Notes under the pieces: model-generated
The model's input: the letters and a program-made list of their open reading frames with translations, nothing else
The model's database searches: none
What the model was told of the DNA's origin: nothing
Origin: an uncultured bacterium
Lineage (GTDB): Bacteria > Verrucomicrobiota > Kiritimatiellia > RFP12 > UBA1067
NCBI GenBank assembly: GCA_902764415.1
Contig: CACWVU010000018.1
Location: 18,717-82,716 of the forward strand
Direction: 5' to 3'
Length of the DNA stretch: 64,000 nt
Part shown: positions 11,301 to 20,016 of the stretch, in pieces
Layout of the letters: every line of letters begins with the position of its first letter
How positions within the stretch are numbered: the first letter of the stretch is position 1
Translations under genes and position numbers: made by a program

Positions 11301-13031
11301 CCGCAGGTCAAGAAGATGCACCTCGGCCTCGGCGCCGGCTTCGACATGCCGGGCTTCCCGGTCAACATCGCCCGCGGCGGACAGTCGTTCGACGAGGCGC
11401 GCAAGGCGGGCAGCTTCAACGGCTCGATGCGCTTCGCGGTCGGCGGCATCGACTTGAAGGGCGACCAGGAATACCGTGCCGGCCACGACGGCGAAGACGG
11501 CCCGATCGTGCTGCCGGTCAACGGCTCCGACACGGTGACGATCACGGTGACCGACTCGAAGGGCGTCGAGCTCGCGAAGCGCCGGCTGGAGCTCGTCTCC
11601 GACGCCGCGTTCTCGCTCGTCGACTCCTCGTGGTCGGCCGAGCGCACCGCCGCGCACGTCGGCGAGAAGTTCTACCTGCGCATCGACGACGCCGACCGCG
11701 ACGTCAGCGAGGAGCCCGACAACGTGGAGGTGGACGTCGCCACCACCGGCGGCACCGTCCGCAAGGTGGTGCTCACCGAGACCCTGCCGCACTCGGGCGT
11801 CTTCACCGGCACGGTGCGGCCTACGATCTTCGTGCCCGGCGAGACGATCCCCGAGGTGACGACGGGCGCGGAGGCGTCGGTGGAGATGCTCCTTTCCGAC
11901 GACCGCATCCCGGTGAAGTTCGGCGAGAAGCTGACGATGACCTACCGCGACGAGCGGGTGCTGCCCGGCACCGACCCGCGCACGCTCGCGGTGACGGGCA
12001 CGGTCTACAAGGGCGCGGACGGCTCGATCCGCCTCTTCTCCAAGCGCTTCCGCGACGTCGACTCCGCGGTGCTGGTGCAGTTCCGGCTCGCCGAGTGCCT
12101 CTTCGAGCAGGCCAAGGACTACCGCAAGCTGCGCCAGAACGAGAAGAGCTCCGAGGCGATCGCCAAGGGCCGCGCGATCCTCGAGGAGGCGCTGAAGAAC
12201 AACCCCGAGAGCGCCCACGTGGCGCAGGGCGAGTTCCTGCTCGCCAACCTCTACCAGGAGCTGGCGGCCGAGGAGGAGGTGCAGGCGAAGAGCCTGCGCA
12301 AGGAAGGGGAGACGGAGGCGGCCGAGGAGGCCGAGAAGAAGTCGCGTCTCCTCTACGCCGAGGCGCTGGCGCGCTTCTCGTCCATCCTTGCGGTCTGGCC
12401 CGAGGGCGACTACGCGCCGCGCGCGCAGTACCACAAGGCCTACTGCCTGGAGATGCTCAAGGAGTACAAGCTCGCCGGCGAGGAGTACGTGAAGATGACC
12501 TACATGTACCCGGAGTCGGACCTCGTGGGCGACGCCACCATCCGCCTCGCCACCTACTACTACAAGGAGGAGAAGAAGTACGAGACCGCCGCGCGCATCT
12601 ACGGCAGCTTCGCGCGCCGCTTCCCGAACCACGACAAGGCGGCCCGTGCGCTCTTCATGTGCGGCAGCTGCTACATCAAGGAGGGTGAGGCGATCGTCAA
12701 GCGGGCCGAGGCGGCGGCGATGAAGGAGGCCGAGAAGCGGGGTTCCGCCTTCACCGGGCTCCACGGCGTGCCGCTCGCCGCGGCGGAGTGCTTCACCCAC
12801 GCCGTCAACTCGTTCGTGGACATGACCGAGAAGTACGCCGCCACCACCACCCCCGAGCTGCGCGCCCAGGGCCTCTACTGGGCCGGCGACGCATCGCTCC
12901 GCAAGGACGACGCCAAGGCCGCCTACATCTTCCTCAAGCGCACGGTGCTTGAGTACCCGGAGACCGAATGGGCCCGCCGTGCCCGCGGCCTCATGCTCCA
13001 GAACGGCAAGGCTTTCAAGGACCTCGACTGA
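5328..13031 (+). CDS. giant secreted TPR protein with repeated beta-sandwich modules
   Basis: The protein is about 2567 aa starting MKKTMILTALAALSATLCAETP, a clear signal peptide. ATG 5328 follows GGAGA; an in-frame ATG at 5316 is the alternative. The order is an alpha-solenoid/TPR region (to ~1165), a long beta-rich region (~1170-2245), then a C-terminal TPR stretch (~2247-2567) with classic A-helix/B-helix repeats. The beta region contains repeated modules ending in S-G-x-F-x-G and then Y-x-D-E (RPYSGIFRGVV, PHSGVFTGTV, MTYRDERVLPGT, TASYDDRENTTPGIP), each opened by a D-x-D-x-D-type strand. Two smaller TPR proteins follow, the next overlapping its stop (TGATG). It probably acts as a periplasmic or envelope scaffold; no enzyme motif is seen. 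Confidence 0.75.
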   Translation: MKKTMILTALAALSATLCAETPAELEKTFDEAVKSGRPLTAERMFTQLLEKGGKLAPIRYYQAAEVSRELGKSDDRVTRLSHFLKEEQKWTPEVEHAAWILCREAANADAFVRIAANKPVPLSLHWQGLMLLERYTREKRAADFKKVAEALLEAFPDPKLRNDTFRRVADMALANVPGFAVADAKSLIERFPSSNMNGIERLLAARGGDFPPMWRLRFCVKAKMLLDPSSFESIAQAASSKDEAVLDELVKGCRELEKLACDGEHPRHAATLYRVRGMLKDRYYGKDKAAEGSADLLARFEAIAGGKVKLPDDQMRNLAAFSADAGRLTAADAAKLRNKYPNFVPTNYMGQFGIVEACRAAKSSKPYKDFMAKYPSHMRAEARYQMLRVLAEVKDVAEVKAGFEERLFRLSNAGVDFNHLSLSLADTGLSDKDLAAYLAALYKRTGSLGYWDWFQRENWASRRVAAFTGDAVTAFRKTIAKDVKPGERMFAIAREMNGLGRGAGNIAPPRAHELFAEACKLYPGLYPVEGRWDNPVFEAIRAKYMDLCQYHPESAATCAKAMIAKLDPKSKRFWEAGITGNIFWNIRGNPAVASEVAFARVRATGNMDYLGGVYFPETLDKLPLDRNLVVNSGAKTFSVVDANWVVNDASKRRITPELAADMLAIGMPKRDWANTAEDWNSRFFQTAISVVRTNPKLFEKFPFAELAAKILDTKGVSENLKRNFLVFATAAGRGQEFLDRYVKSFAADAAPRKVSLLSALLSNADITPFPSKDRKADVFGDLLVKEYLPALKATPDRAAPRADLGYSGLVVSRFFEWRKLAEAKARPDYASTYAPTITECVRLKLAGASGWDDRDRSVGGNFYNNDYRIALNATNAVALAAVARTAGYYSNSWWLGRDATEKLLKDTRAAELWEPLYLLVSTLNDQDKGINALLVECRAETSKRLPGVYPVSERDPLYPLYMAADELSKNNVEKATSLLMKNLTAFERDAIRLPPDFVAWAVDQMRLARGNNDELLVKARALASRLLEDESRLPAELAASLLLTRAECYRDQQNFEVAKLEYQTIRNNPAYAKTKAARKAMFRSIDLMIDTGNASGVESTLEYWLSQPDAEIQAQAHYFLARIAFDRKDYEECRKQLKEVFSIDYTHTDGRFLEGRWKLATGNEVDDTDVLIGSLSDRTMIRPGQQLAITVQDRNLSVAGGGASIPVVITTKPGGDREKIYLYPTPRDPTLFRGVIDVKLGEAVVSNLTLEVIGDDTATYTIEPEYLKARGLPVTESKVLRVVDDARLAIGAGSPRDEEGETEKALERMVDSGVESRELARSLRPGNPLYIAVMDKDRSRKGEGEVTVSLSTTSGDRLDAVRLKEVRPYSGIFRGVVPTSLPPPRAHASDTAIGYNPGDLISTRRDGGWKSLADGKPGKWVEVDTMASHEFSNIVFRTANPEALRAVSLSGRLSGGEIALGSFPAPSAKGRAGMRRWVDWRNGLRTEQAIRDFFRSPQAPKPVAVTNVMVSATERNRAPCVACVSGGFRAPDDVSVLRFRIVPRATGGDTFRRLWLSVMVDGREVYSGYGATIANRIVTCEITPKCHLLEVFSVQYGAADAWELCWEPAYGETQPVPAAWFDDTANPELEEFLADKVSIVRVPEGFSATFREPIRLRSFRLSVVDRVGPDASLDKITATDWSGNEILPVESDFSEVQRNDRLEVAPGDRISATYVDETTSSGLKRVLTKTVSSSFNNASVGFYFEEVHVTSYGSQSHLNTAYRFVPGDTLLVAVFDPDQDLTDEADKVTVKIVSDSGTEREITLAEQNKSYGGIPWHSPDDVSGVHSGFFLGLLKTAPAGNTNAAARAAFPVTADDALTASYDDRENTTPGIPFVRTAKVVSAREEPPVLTLYQTAAKRVVDTSHGAEIRLAALRRRAGNDKVTTLYRDVYSATPMPQEVCDSTNLIPVNAAAPLPIRVVEPSRARHRDSYLVLSAVADSELKRAEADGDDPQVKKMHLGLGAGFDMPGFPVNIARGGQSFDEARKAGSFNGSMRFAVGGIDLKGDQEYRAGHDGEDGPIVLPVNGSDTVTITVTDSKGVELAKRRLELVSDAAFSLVDSSWSAERTAAHVGEKFYLRIDDADRDVSEEPDNVEVDVATTGGTVRKVVLTETLPHSGVFTGTVRPTIFVPGETIPEVTTGAEASVEMLLSDDRIPVKFGEKLTMTYRDERVLPGTDPRTLAVTGTVYKGADGSIRLFSKRFRDVDSAVLVQFRLAECLFEQAKDYRKLRQNEKSSEAIAKGRAILEEALKNNPESAHVAQGEFLLANLYQELAAEEEVQAKSLRKEGETEAAEEAEKKSRLLYAEALARFSSILAVWPEGDYAPRAQYHKAYCLEMLKEYKLAGEEYVKMTYMYPESDLVGDATIRLATYYYKEEKKYETAARIYGSFARRFPNHDKAARALFMCGSCYIKEGEAIVKRAEAAAMKEAEKRGSAFTGLHGVPLAAAECFTHAVNSFVDMTEKYAATTTPELRAQGLYWAGDASLRKDDAKAAYIFLKRTVLEYPETEWARRARGLMLQNGKAFKDLD

Positions 13032-14713
13032 TGAAGCGCTTCAGCATGAGACCTGCGGCCGTCTTCGCCGCGTTCGCGCTCGCCGCCGCGGCGGCGGCGC
13101 CCGCCTTCGGCTGGGAATGGGAGTGGAACTGGCGGATGCCGGGCGACATCTACAAGGGGCTCGAGTTCGAGTCCCGCAACGCCGTCGACCGCGCCTACAA
13201 GGCGACCTCGGCCGCCATGGACGCCGCCCGCGCCGGCGCGCGGCCGACCGACCTGGTGCCGCGCTTCCGCGCCGCCGCCGCCGAGTGGCGCAAGGTGGAG
13301 ATCCAGGCCGAGAGCGACAACACCAGCGACGCGCTCCTCGCCTACGCCGGGTTCATGCAGGGCTACACCCGCATGAAGGCGCACGACGTCAACGAGGCGG
13401 TCAAGTTCTACGGCCAGGTGGTCGACCTCTACGACGACGAGCGCTGGATCGCCTTCCCGGCCCGCTACTTCATCGGGCGCACCAAGATCGACATGGGCGA
13501 CACCCGCGCCGGCTGGCCGCTCATCGAGGAGCTCGTCGACGACGAGGCCGACGCCAAGCACCCGCTCATGGGCAACGTCCTTAAGGAAGTCGGCTGGCGG
13601 TGGTGGGACTCAGGCCGCGAGGCCGAGGCGCAGGAGCTCTGGGAGCGCGGGGCGAAGCCGTGGTTCGCGGAGTCCAACCGCAGCGCCTGGGACAGCTGCC
13701 GCTACGGCCTGCTCCTCGCCTGCACGGTGCGCGGCGACTTCGGTGCGCTCGAGGAGTTCATCTTCGCCGGCGTCAAGGAGGACGACGCCAAGCGCCGCGC
13801 CGACATCGTGGTCGACAACCGCAACTGGGTGCTCGGCCAGCTCAACAACGGCGGCTCGGGCGTCTGCAGCTACTACGCGCGCAAGTTCCCCAAGGAGGCG
13901 GAGCGCAAGGCGAAGCTCGCCGACTTCCGCCGCCGCTACATCAAGTGGTACCTCGAGAAGCGCCCGCTCTTCGTCTCCGCCGGCCGCGAGTTCGAGTTCG
14001 ACGTCTCGGCGATCAGGCTCGGCTACGGCGTCGACAGCCGCGAGGAGACGAACGCGAAGATCCTCAAGCTCGTCGCCGGCCTCCAGCAGGTCAAGGACCC
14101 GAAGCAGCGCGACGCCAGGGTGCGCACGATCGTTGGGCTCTACTACGACCTCGGCGACTACTCCGCCGCGCTCATCCTGGCGGACAAGATATCCGAGCCG
14201 CTGGCCGCCTCGTGGCTCCGGTACGAGATCTGCCGCACCGCCTCCGACCGCGGCAAGCCGATGTGGAAGGAGTGCCTCGCCCACCTCGACGAGTACATCA
14301 AGCGCAAGCCCGACGCCGGCCAGCTCCTGAACGCGAAGTACATCATCGTCTGGATCTGCCGCGAGCGCACCGGCGACCTCGAGCGCGCGCTGAAGACCTG
14401 CCTTGACATCAGCGACCCCCCGAGGTCGCTCTGGGAGCTCACCTGGACCTACCGCAAGCTCGGCGACAAGAAGAAGGCCGAGAACTGCCTCGTCGAGATT
14501 TCGTCGATGTTCGCCAACGACGCGCCGCGCGCGGTGCTGACCCTGGCGCAGCTCTGCGAGCAGGACGGCGACAAGAAGAAGGCGATCGCGCTTTACCGGC
14601 GGCTCCTGTCGCAGCCGGAGTGGAAGAAGACCGGCGAGTCCTCCCAGGCCCACCAGGCGCTCGAGCGCCTCGGCGAGCGCACGGGCGGCGCGATGGTCAA
14701 CGAGGTGCACTGA
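13031..14713 (+). CDS. secreted TPR-repeat protein
   Basis: The protein is 560 aa. The ATG overlaps the stop of the giant TPR gene (TGATG), so the two are translationally coupled; a longer upstream reading would run into that gene. The product has a signal peptide (MKRFSMRPAAVFAAFALAAAAAAPAFG) and is otherwise alpha-helical with TPR-like pairs, for example the block starting at NEAVKFYGQVVDLYDDE and the block ending in KKAIALYRRLLSQPEWKK near the C-terminus. No catalytic domain is visible. It is likely part of one envelope complex with its two neighbours, since all three carry signal peptides, share TPR content and are consecutive. Confidence 0.7.
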   Translation: MKRFSMRPAAVFAAFALAAAAAAPAFGWEWEWNWRMPGDIYKGLEFESRNAVDRAYKATSAAMDAARAGARPTDLVPRFRAAAAEWRKVEIQAESDNTSDALLAYAGFMQGYTRMKAHDVNEAVKFYGQVVDLYDDERWIAFPARYFIGRTKIDMGDTRAGWPLIEELVDDEADAKHPLMGNVLKEVGWRWWDSGREAEAQELWERGAKPWFAESNRSAWDSCRYGLLLACTVRGDFGALEEFIFAGVKEDDAKRRADIVVDNRNWVLGQLNNGGSGVCSYYARKFPKEAERKAKLADFRRRYIKWYLEKRPLFVSAGREFEFDVSAIRLGYGVDSREETNAKILKLVAGLQQVKDPKQRDARVRTIVGLYYDLGDYSAALILADKISEPLAASWLRYEICRTASDRGKPMWKECLAHLDEYIKRKPDAGQLLNAKYIIVWICRERTGDLERALKTCLDISDPPRSLWELTWTYRKLGDKKKAENCLVEISSMFANDAPRAVLTLAQLCEQDGDKKKAIALYRRLLSQPEWKKTGESSQAHQALERLGERTGGAMVNEVH

Positions 14714-14758
14714 CGGGGGCGCCGAAACCGACAACGTTCAACCAAGGAGAGAGAGCAA

Positions 14759-16966
14759 ATGAAGAAAGTTCTGATGATCGCCATGGCAGCCGCGTGCGCC
14801 GCGGCGTTCGCCCAGGAGGCCAAGAAGGACGCGAAGCCGGTCGACCCGGCCAAGGCGGCCGCGCAGGCCGAGAAGCGCGCCGAGCGCATGGTGAAGACCG
14901 CGGTCGGCCTCATCGCCGACAAGGAGGAGGACCGCGGCGTCGGCATGCTCGAGGCCGTCGCGAGGATGTACCCAGACTCGCAGGCGAAGTACGCCGCCGC
15001 GCTCGAGCTCGGCCGCCACTTCACCGGCAAGCGCGACTTCGAGCGCGCGCTCATCGAGCTGAAGAAGGCGTTCTCGGCCACCAACGACGAGACCCGGGCG
15101 GAGTCGCTGCTCCTCCAGGGCGAGCTCTACGTCGCCAAGAACCAGCCCGGCGAGGCCGCGATGGTGTTCCGCCGCATCACCCAGGACTTCCCGACCAGCG
15201 ACTTCGCCAACGACGCCTTCTTCAAGATCGGCCAGATCCACTTCGCGGCCGGCCGCTGGGCGCGCGCGTCCGAGGCGTTCGAGATGGTCGGCACCGCCGT
15301 CCCCGCCTCCGCCGACACCAACTCCGCCGTGCTCGTCGAGTCCGGCCAGCGCATCTACGTGCACGTCACCGACAAGGACCTCGCCGTCCTCGCGGCGATG
15401 GGCGAGAAGTCCAAGGTCAAGCTCCTCGGCTCCGACGGCGACGAGGAAGTGGTCGAGCTCGCCGCGTTCGGCAAGGGCGACGGCGATTTCATCGCCTCCT
15501 GCAAGACCACCGTCGCGCCCTCCGCGAAGGGCGACGGCGTCCTCACCGTGCGCGGCAAGGACGACGTCAAGGTCGTCTACGTCGACGCCAACACCCAGTC
15601 CGGCGAGGTCAACCTGAACCGCATCGCCAGCGCCTCCACCGTCTCCTCGGCGACGCTCACCTTCCTCGACGGCGCGATGCGCCAGAAGGTGAAGGGCGTG
15701 TTCGTCGACCAGCCCGCGTTCGTGCGCCTCCGCGACCTCGACCTGGACGCGACCGACGGCAAGGACAAGGCGAAGGTTGTGGTGAAGTCCATGTACCGCG
15801 AGCGCCCGGAGCCCGCGCCGGGCGAGCTCGTCGCCCCGCCGCCGCCGCCGGACGCGCCGTGGCTCGTGCGCAGCGAGGTGGAGATCGACCTCGAGGAGGT
15901 CGAGCCGCGCGCCGGCATCTTCGCCGGCCGCATCGTGACACGCCTCATCCCCGCCGACACCAACAAGATCGTCCAGCTTCCGCCCGGCGAGATCTACGCC
16001 AACGCCGAGGACAAGCTCGTCGCCGAGTACACCGACCAGCGCCACCTCGCCGGCGTCAAGCCGGTCCAGCGCACCGCCGAGGCCGTGGTGCTCGTCGGCG
16101 GCTCCACCGAGCCGCAGTCGATCGTCGCCCACGCCAGCGAGGCGACGGTCCAGGCCAAGAAGCTCCTCCTCGAGGCGCAGCTGCTCCAGAAGTGGGGCGC
16201 CATCTTCAAGGAGGTCGGCCTCATGGACAGCGCCTCCGAGAAGTCCGCCGAGGGCCTCAAGCGCATCTCCGAGGTCTTCGACCTCGCCTCGCGCAACACC
16301 CTCGAGCGCAGCGTCATCGAAAGCGCCTACGAGACCAGGTGGAACCTCTTCCTCGTCAGGAACGACCTCAAGAACGCCGTCGACACCTGCAACGCGCTCG
16401 TCAAGCGCTTCCCCGACACCCCGCTCGCCGACCGCGCCTTCATGCAGATCGCCATGGCCCGCCGCGAGGAGAAGGCGCCCGGCGCCGAGGACGCCGCCAT
16501 CGCCATCTTCAACGCCATCCTCGGCCTGCCGGTCTCCCAGCTCAAGGCCGAGGCGCTCTACCGCATCGGCGAGACGCTCGAGACCAAGGCCCGCAAGGCC
16601 GCGGCGAGTTCCAGGAACCGCCACGCCAAGCCGGACTTCTCCGCGGCGATCACCGCCTACAGCCGCTGCGCCGAGGGGTATCCGTCCAGCGCCTTCGCCG
16701 GCGAGTCCTACAAGCGCATGGTCGACTACTACGTCTCCATCAAGTCCTTCTCCAAGGCCACCGAGATCATCAACCGCGTGCTCGAGGACTACCCCGATGC
16801 GCCGTGGCTCGACGAGATGCTGCTGAAGTGGGGCGTCATCCTCCACCGCCAGGGCGACCGCGAGGGCGCCGTCGCCAAGTTCCGCCAGATCCTCGAGGAG
16901 TATCCCGGCGGCAAGGCGGCCAAGCAGGCAACGAGCTTCCTCAAGCGCCTCGAGGAGGACGAGTGA
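14759..16966 (+). CDS. secreted TPR protein with central beta module
   Basis: The protein is 735 aa with a signal peptide (MKKVLMIAMAAACAAAFAQ) and an AAGGAG ribosome-binding site. The N-terminal TPRs include FERALIELKKAFSATNDE and FKIGQIHFAAGRWARASEAFE. The centre (~200-450) contains the same kind of beta module as the giant protein: VTDKDLAVLA, RLRDLDLDATDGKDK and RAGIFAGRIV followed by LVAEYTDQRHLAGV. The C-terminal third returns to TPRs (IINRVLEDYPDAPWLDEMLLK). The shared module makes a common complex or assembly system likely. Its stop overlaps the start of the aminopeptidase gene. Confidence 0.7.
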   Translation: MKKVLMIAMAAACAAAFAQEAKKDAKPVDPAKAAAQAEKRAERMVKTAVGLIADKEEDRGVGMLEAVARMYPDSQAKYAAALELGRHFTGKRDFERALIELKKAFSATNDETRAESLLLQGELYVAKNQPGEAAMVFRRITQDFPTSDFANDAFFKIGQIHFAAGRWARASEAFEMVGTAVPASADTNSAVLVESGQRIYVHVTDKDLAVLAAMGEKSKVKLLGSDGDEEVVELAAFGKGDGDFIASCKTTVAPSAKGDGVLTVRGKDDVKVVYVDANTQSGEVNLNRIASASTVSSATLTFLDGAMRQKVKGVFVDQPAFVRLRDLDLDATDGKDKAKVVVKSMYRERPEPAPGELVAPPPPPDAPWLVRSEVEIDLEEVEPRAGIFAGRIVTRLIPADTNKIVQLPPGEIYANAEDKLVAEYTDQRHLAGVKPVQRTAEAVVLVGGSTEPQSIVAHASEATVQAKKLLLEAQLLQKWGAIFKEVGLMDSASEKSAEGLKRISEVFDLASRNTLERSVIESAYETRWNLFLVRNDLKNAVDTCNALVKRFPDTPLADRAFMQIAMARREEKAPGAEDAAIAIFNAILGLPVSQLKAEALYRIGETLETKARKAAASSRNRHAKPDFSAAITAYSRCAEGYPSSAFAGESYKRMVDYYVSIKSFSKATEIINRVLEDYPDAPWLDEMLLKWGVILHRQGDREGAVAKFRQILEEYPGGKAAKQATSFLKRLEEDE

Positions 16967-18342
16967 TGAAGCGCGCCGCCCGCACCGCCTCGCTTGAGGC
17001 CTATTCCGCCGAGTACCTCAGGTACCTCGGCGTCGCCAAGACCGCCCGCCGCAGCTACGCCGAGAGCGTGCGCATCCTCGAGGCCGCCGGTTTCCGCGAG
17101 CTCGGCTCCTTCCGGACCCTCAAGCCCGGCGCCCGCGTCTGGCGCGGCTGCGAGGACCGCACCGTGATGGCCGCGGTCATCGGCCGCCGGAGCGTCGCCG
17201 AGGCCGGCATCAAGGTGGTCGGCGGCCACACCGACGCGCCGCGGCTCGACCTCAAGCCGCGCCCGGTCTACGAGAAGGGCGGCGCCGTCTACTTCGACTG
17301 CCACATCTACGGCGGCATCAAGAAGTACCAGTGGCTCACCCTGCCGCTCGCGCTCTACGGCACCGTCGTCCGCAAGAACGGCTCCAGGGTCGAGATCGCC
17401 GTCGGCGACGGCCGCAACGACCCCGTCTTCATGATCACCGACATCCTGCCCCACCTCGGCAAGGACCAGGCCAAGAAGACCCGCGACGAGTTCTTCGCCG
17501 CCGAGGACCTCGACCCCGTCTGCTGGTCCACGCCGGGGAAGAAGAAGGGCAAGGACGGCGCCGACGGCGCCCCAAACGCCGACCGCTCCGGGTTCGTCGC
17601 CTACCTGAAGAGGAAGTACCGCATCGACGAGGAGGACCTCCTCAGCGCCGAGCTCGAGATCGTGCCCGCCGGAATGCCGCGCGAGGTCGGCTTCGACCGC
17701 GCGCTCATCGCCGGCTACGGCCACGACGACCGCGTCTGCTCCTTCGCCGCGCTGAAGGCGCTCGTCGACGCGTCGAAGTCCGTCCCCGAGGTCACCGCCT
17801 CGATCCTGATGTGCGACAAGGAGGAGATCGGCTCGGTCGGCTCCACCGGCATGCAGAGCTCGTTCTTCGAGAACACCGTCGCCGAGCTCGTGGAGCGCCA
17901 GGAGAAGTCGCCGCGCGACATCATGGTGCGGCGCGCGCTCGAGCGCTCGACGATGCTCTCGGCGGACGTCACCGCGGCGGCCGACCCGCATTTCCCGGAC
18001 GTCGACTCGACCGGCAACGAGGCGCGCCTCCACCGCGGCGTCGCGGCCTCGAAGTACACCGGCGGCACCTCCAAGGGCGGCGCGAGCGACTGCGGGCCGG
18101 AGTTCATCGCCGAGATCCGCCGGATAATGGCGGAGGAGGGGGTGGCCTGGCAGATGGCGGAGCTCGGCAAGATGGAGAAGGGCGGCGGCGGCACGATATC
18201 GCAGTACATGGCCCGCTTCGGGATGAAGGTGCTGGACATGGGCACGCCGATGTGGAACATGCACGCGCCGTGGGAGATCGTCTCCAAGTTCGACGCCTGG
18301 TCCACCTACCGCGCCTACTCCGCCTACCTCCGCGCCAAGTAG
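16966..18342 (+). CDS. M18-family aminopeptidase
   Basis: The 458-aa protein matches M18 (aspartyl/aminopeptidase I) dinuclear zinc exopeptidases, which remove N-terminal residues from cytoplasmic peptides. Visible zinc and catalytic elements are GGHTDAPRLDLKPRP (His then Asp), GYGHDDRVCSFAALKAL (Asp), MCDKEEIGSVGSTGMQS (catalytic and ligand Glu), SADVTAAADPHFPD (Asp) and a C-terminal GTPMWNMHAPWE with the last His. No signal peptide is present, so it is cytoplasmic. An insertion rich in Lys/Gly (~residues 186-206) is a local lineage feature. ATG 16966 overlaps the TPR gene stop, placing the peptidase at the end of that operon. Confidence 0.9.
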   Translation: MKRAARTASLEAYSAEYLRYLGVAKTARRSYAESVRILEAAGFRELGSFRTLKPGARVWRGCEDRTVMAAVIGRRSVAEAGIKVVGGHTDAPRLDLKPRPVYEKGGAVYFDCHIYGGIKKYQWLTLPLALYGTVVRKNGSRVEIAVGDGRNDPVFMITDILPHLGKDQAKKTRDEFFAAEDLDPVCWSTPGKKKGKDGADGAPNADRSGFVAYLKRKYRIDEEDLLSAELEIVPAGMPREVGFDRALIAGYGHDDRVCSFAALKALVDASKSVPEVTASILMCDKEEIGSVGSTGMQSSFFENTVAELVERQEKSPRDIMVRRALERSTMLSADVTAAADPHFPDVDSTGNEARLHRGVAASKYTGGTSKGGASDCGPEFIAEIRRIMAEEGVAWQMAELGKMEKGGGGTISQYMARFGMKVLDMGTPMWNMHAPWEIVSKFDAWSTYRAYSAYLRAK

Positions 18343-18379
18343 CCCCGCGGCAGTTCCCGCGGCAGAATAAGGTGAGAAG

Positions 18380-19975
18380 ATGAAAGAACAGGAACGCGAG
18401 GAACTGCACAGAACAATCTGGTCGATAGCCAACGATCTTCGCGGCGCCGTCGACGGATGGGACTTCAAGCAGTATGTCCTCGGCATGCTGTTCTACCGCT
18501 ACATCTCCGAGAACCTGGCGTCATACGTCAACCGCGGTGAGCGCGACGCGGGCGACAAGTCGTTCGACTACGCTTCCCTTTCCGACGCGGAGGCGGAGAG
18601 CGCACGCGCCGACCTCGTAAGCGTCAAGGGCTTCTTCATTCTTCCGAGCCAGCTCTTCGCGAATGTGCGCGAGCGCGCGTCGTCCGACGAGAACCTGAAC
18701 GAGACGTTGAGCGCCGTGTTCCGCTCCATCGAGGACAGCGCGCGCGGAACCGAGAGCGAAAGCGACTTCGCCGGGCTTTTCGACGACCTCGACGTGAACT
18801 CGAAGAAACTCGGTGCCACCGTCGAACAGCGCAACGACCGCCTTGTGAAGCTCATGAACGGCGTCGGCGAGATGAAACTCGGCGACTACAAGGACAACAC
18901 GATCGACGCGTTCGGCGACGCCTACGAGTTTCTGATGGGCATGTATGCCTCGAACGCCGGCAAGTCCGGCGGCGAGTTCTTCACGCCCCAGGAGGTGAGC
19001 GAGCTTTTGACGCGCCTCGCGGTCGGCAAGAAGAAGGAGGTCAACAAGGTCTATGACCCCGCCTGCGGCTCTGGTTCGCTGCTCCTCAAGGCGGCGAAGG
19101 TGCTCGGCAAGGAGCATGTGCGGCTCGGATTCTTCGGGCAGGAGATCAACATCACGACCTATAACCTCTGCCGCATCAACATGTTCCTGCACGACATCGA
19201 CTATGACAAGTTCGACATCGCGCTCGGGGACACGCTGACCGCGCCGCAGCACTGGGACGACCAGCCGTTCGAGGTGATCGTCTCCAATCCGCCTTACTCG
19301 ATCCATTGGGAGGGCGACGCGGACGCGACGCTCATCAACGACCCGCGCTTCTCGCCCGCCGGCGTCCTCGCGCCAAAGTCGAAGGCCGACCTCGCGTTCA
19401 TCATGCACTCGCTCGCGTTTCTCGCGACGAACGGCACGGCGGCGATCGTATGCTTCCCCGGCATCATGTACCGCGGCGGCGCGGAGCGGAAGATTCGCCA
19501 GTATCTTGTCGACAACAACTTCGTGGACGCGGTGATACAGCTTCCCGACAACCTCTTCTTCGGCACCTCCATCGCGACGTGCATCATGGTGATGAAGAAG
19601 GGCAAGCGCGACAACTCGGTGCTGTTCGTGGACGCGAGCGAGGAGTGCGTGAAGGTGACGAACAACAACAAGCTGACCGAGGACAACATAAAGAGCATTC
19701 TCGCGCTCGTCGCGGAGCGGAAGGAGAAGGTCGAGCACAAGTCGCGGCTCGTGCACCGCGACGAAATTGCCGAGAACGACTTCAACCTCTCGGTCTCGAC
19801 ATACGTCGAGCAGAAGGACACCCGCGAGAAGATCGACATCGTGAAGCTCGAGGCAGAACTTAAGGAGATAGTCGCAAAAGAGGCGAAGCTCAGGGCGGCC
19901 ATCGACGAGATCGTGGCCGAGCTAAGCGGCAGCGCTGGGCTTGCGCCAGCCCAACAGAACAGGGGGGCGAGGTAG
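18380..19975 (+). CDS. hsdM: type I restriction-modification system methyltransferase subunit HsdM
   Basis: This 531-aa subunit methylates adenine at N6 and, with HsdS, forms the modification complex; with HsdR it forms the restriction complex. The helical N-terminal domain (~1-150) is followed by the class I methylase core with SAM motif [16 protein letters not shown] (~226) and catalytic motif [10 protein letters not shown] (~303). [17 protein letters not shown] is a strong HsdM signature. The ATG follows AAGGTGAGA. The last 14 residues ([13 protein letters not shown]) are encoded by the left half of a REP-like inverted pair (19937-20016), so the native C-terminus has probably been replaced or extended. 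The stop codon overlaps the GTG start of the RAYT gene. Confidence 0.95.
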   Translation: MKEQEREELHRTIWSIANDLRGAVDGWDFKQYVLGMLFYRYISENLASYVNRGERDAGDKSFDYASLSDAEAESARADLVSVKGFFILPSQLFANVRERASSDENLNETLSAVFRSIEDSARGTESESDFAGLFDDLDVNSKKLGATVEQRNDRLVKLMNGVGEMKLGDYKDNTIDAFGDAYEFLMGMYASNAGKSGGEFFTPQEVSELLTRLAVGKKKEVNKVYDPACGSGSLLLKAAKVLGKEHVRLGFFGQEINITTYNLCRINMFLHDIDYDKFDIALGDTLTAPQHWDDQPFEVIVSNPPYSIHWEGDADATLINDPRFSPAGVLAPKSKADLAFIMHSLAFLATNGTAAIVCFPGIMYRGGAERKIRQYLVDNNFVDAVIQLPDNLFFGTSIATCIMVMKKGKRDNSVLFVDASEECVKVTNNNKLTEDNIKSILALVAERKEKVEHKSRLVHRDEIAENDFNLSVSTYVEQKDTREKIDIVKLEAELKEIVAKEAKLRAAIDEIVAELSGSAGLAPAQQNRGAR

Positions 19976-20016
19976 TGGTGGCGTTTGGTTCTGTTGGCGC
20001 GGCGTCAGCCGAGCCC
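19937..20016. repeat. REP-like inverted pair A at the hsdM/RAYT junction
   Basis: The left copy ends CCAACAGAAC (19951-19960) and, read on the minus strand, is GTTCTGTTGG followed by a GGC-GCAA-GCC stem-loop. The right copy is GGTTCTGTTGG (from 19988) followed by GGC-GTCA-GCC. The GTTG ends face each other. The pair spans the stop of hsdM and the start of the transposase gene and supplies coding sequence to both. Confidence 0.75.
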
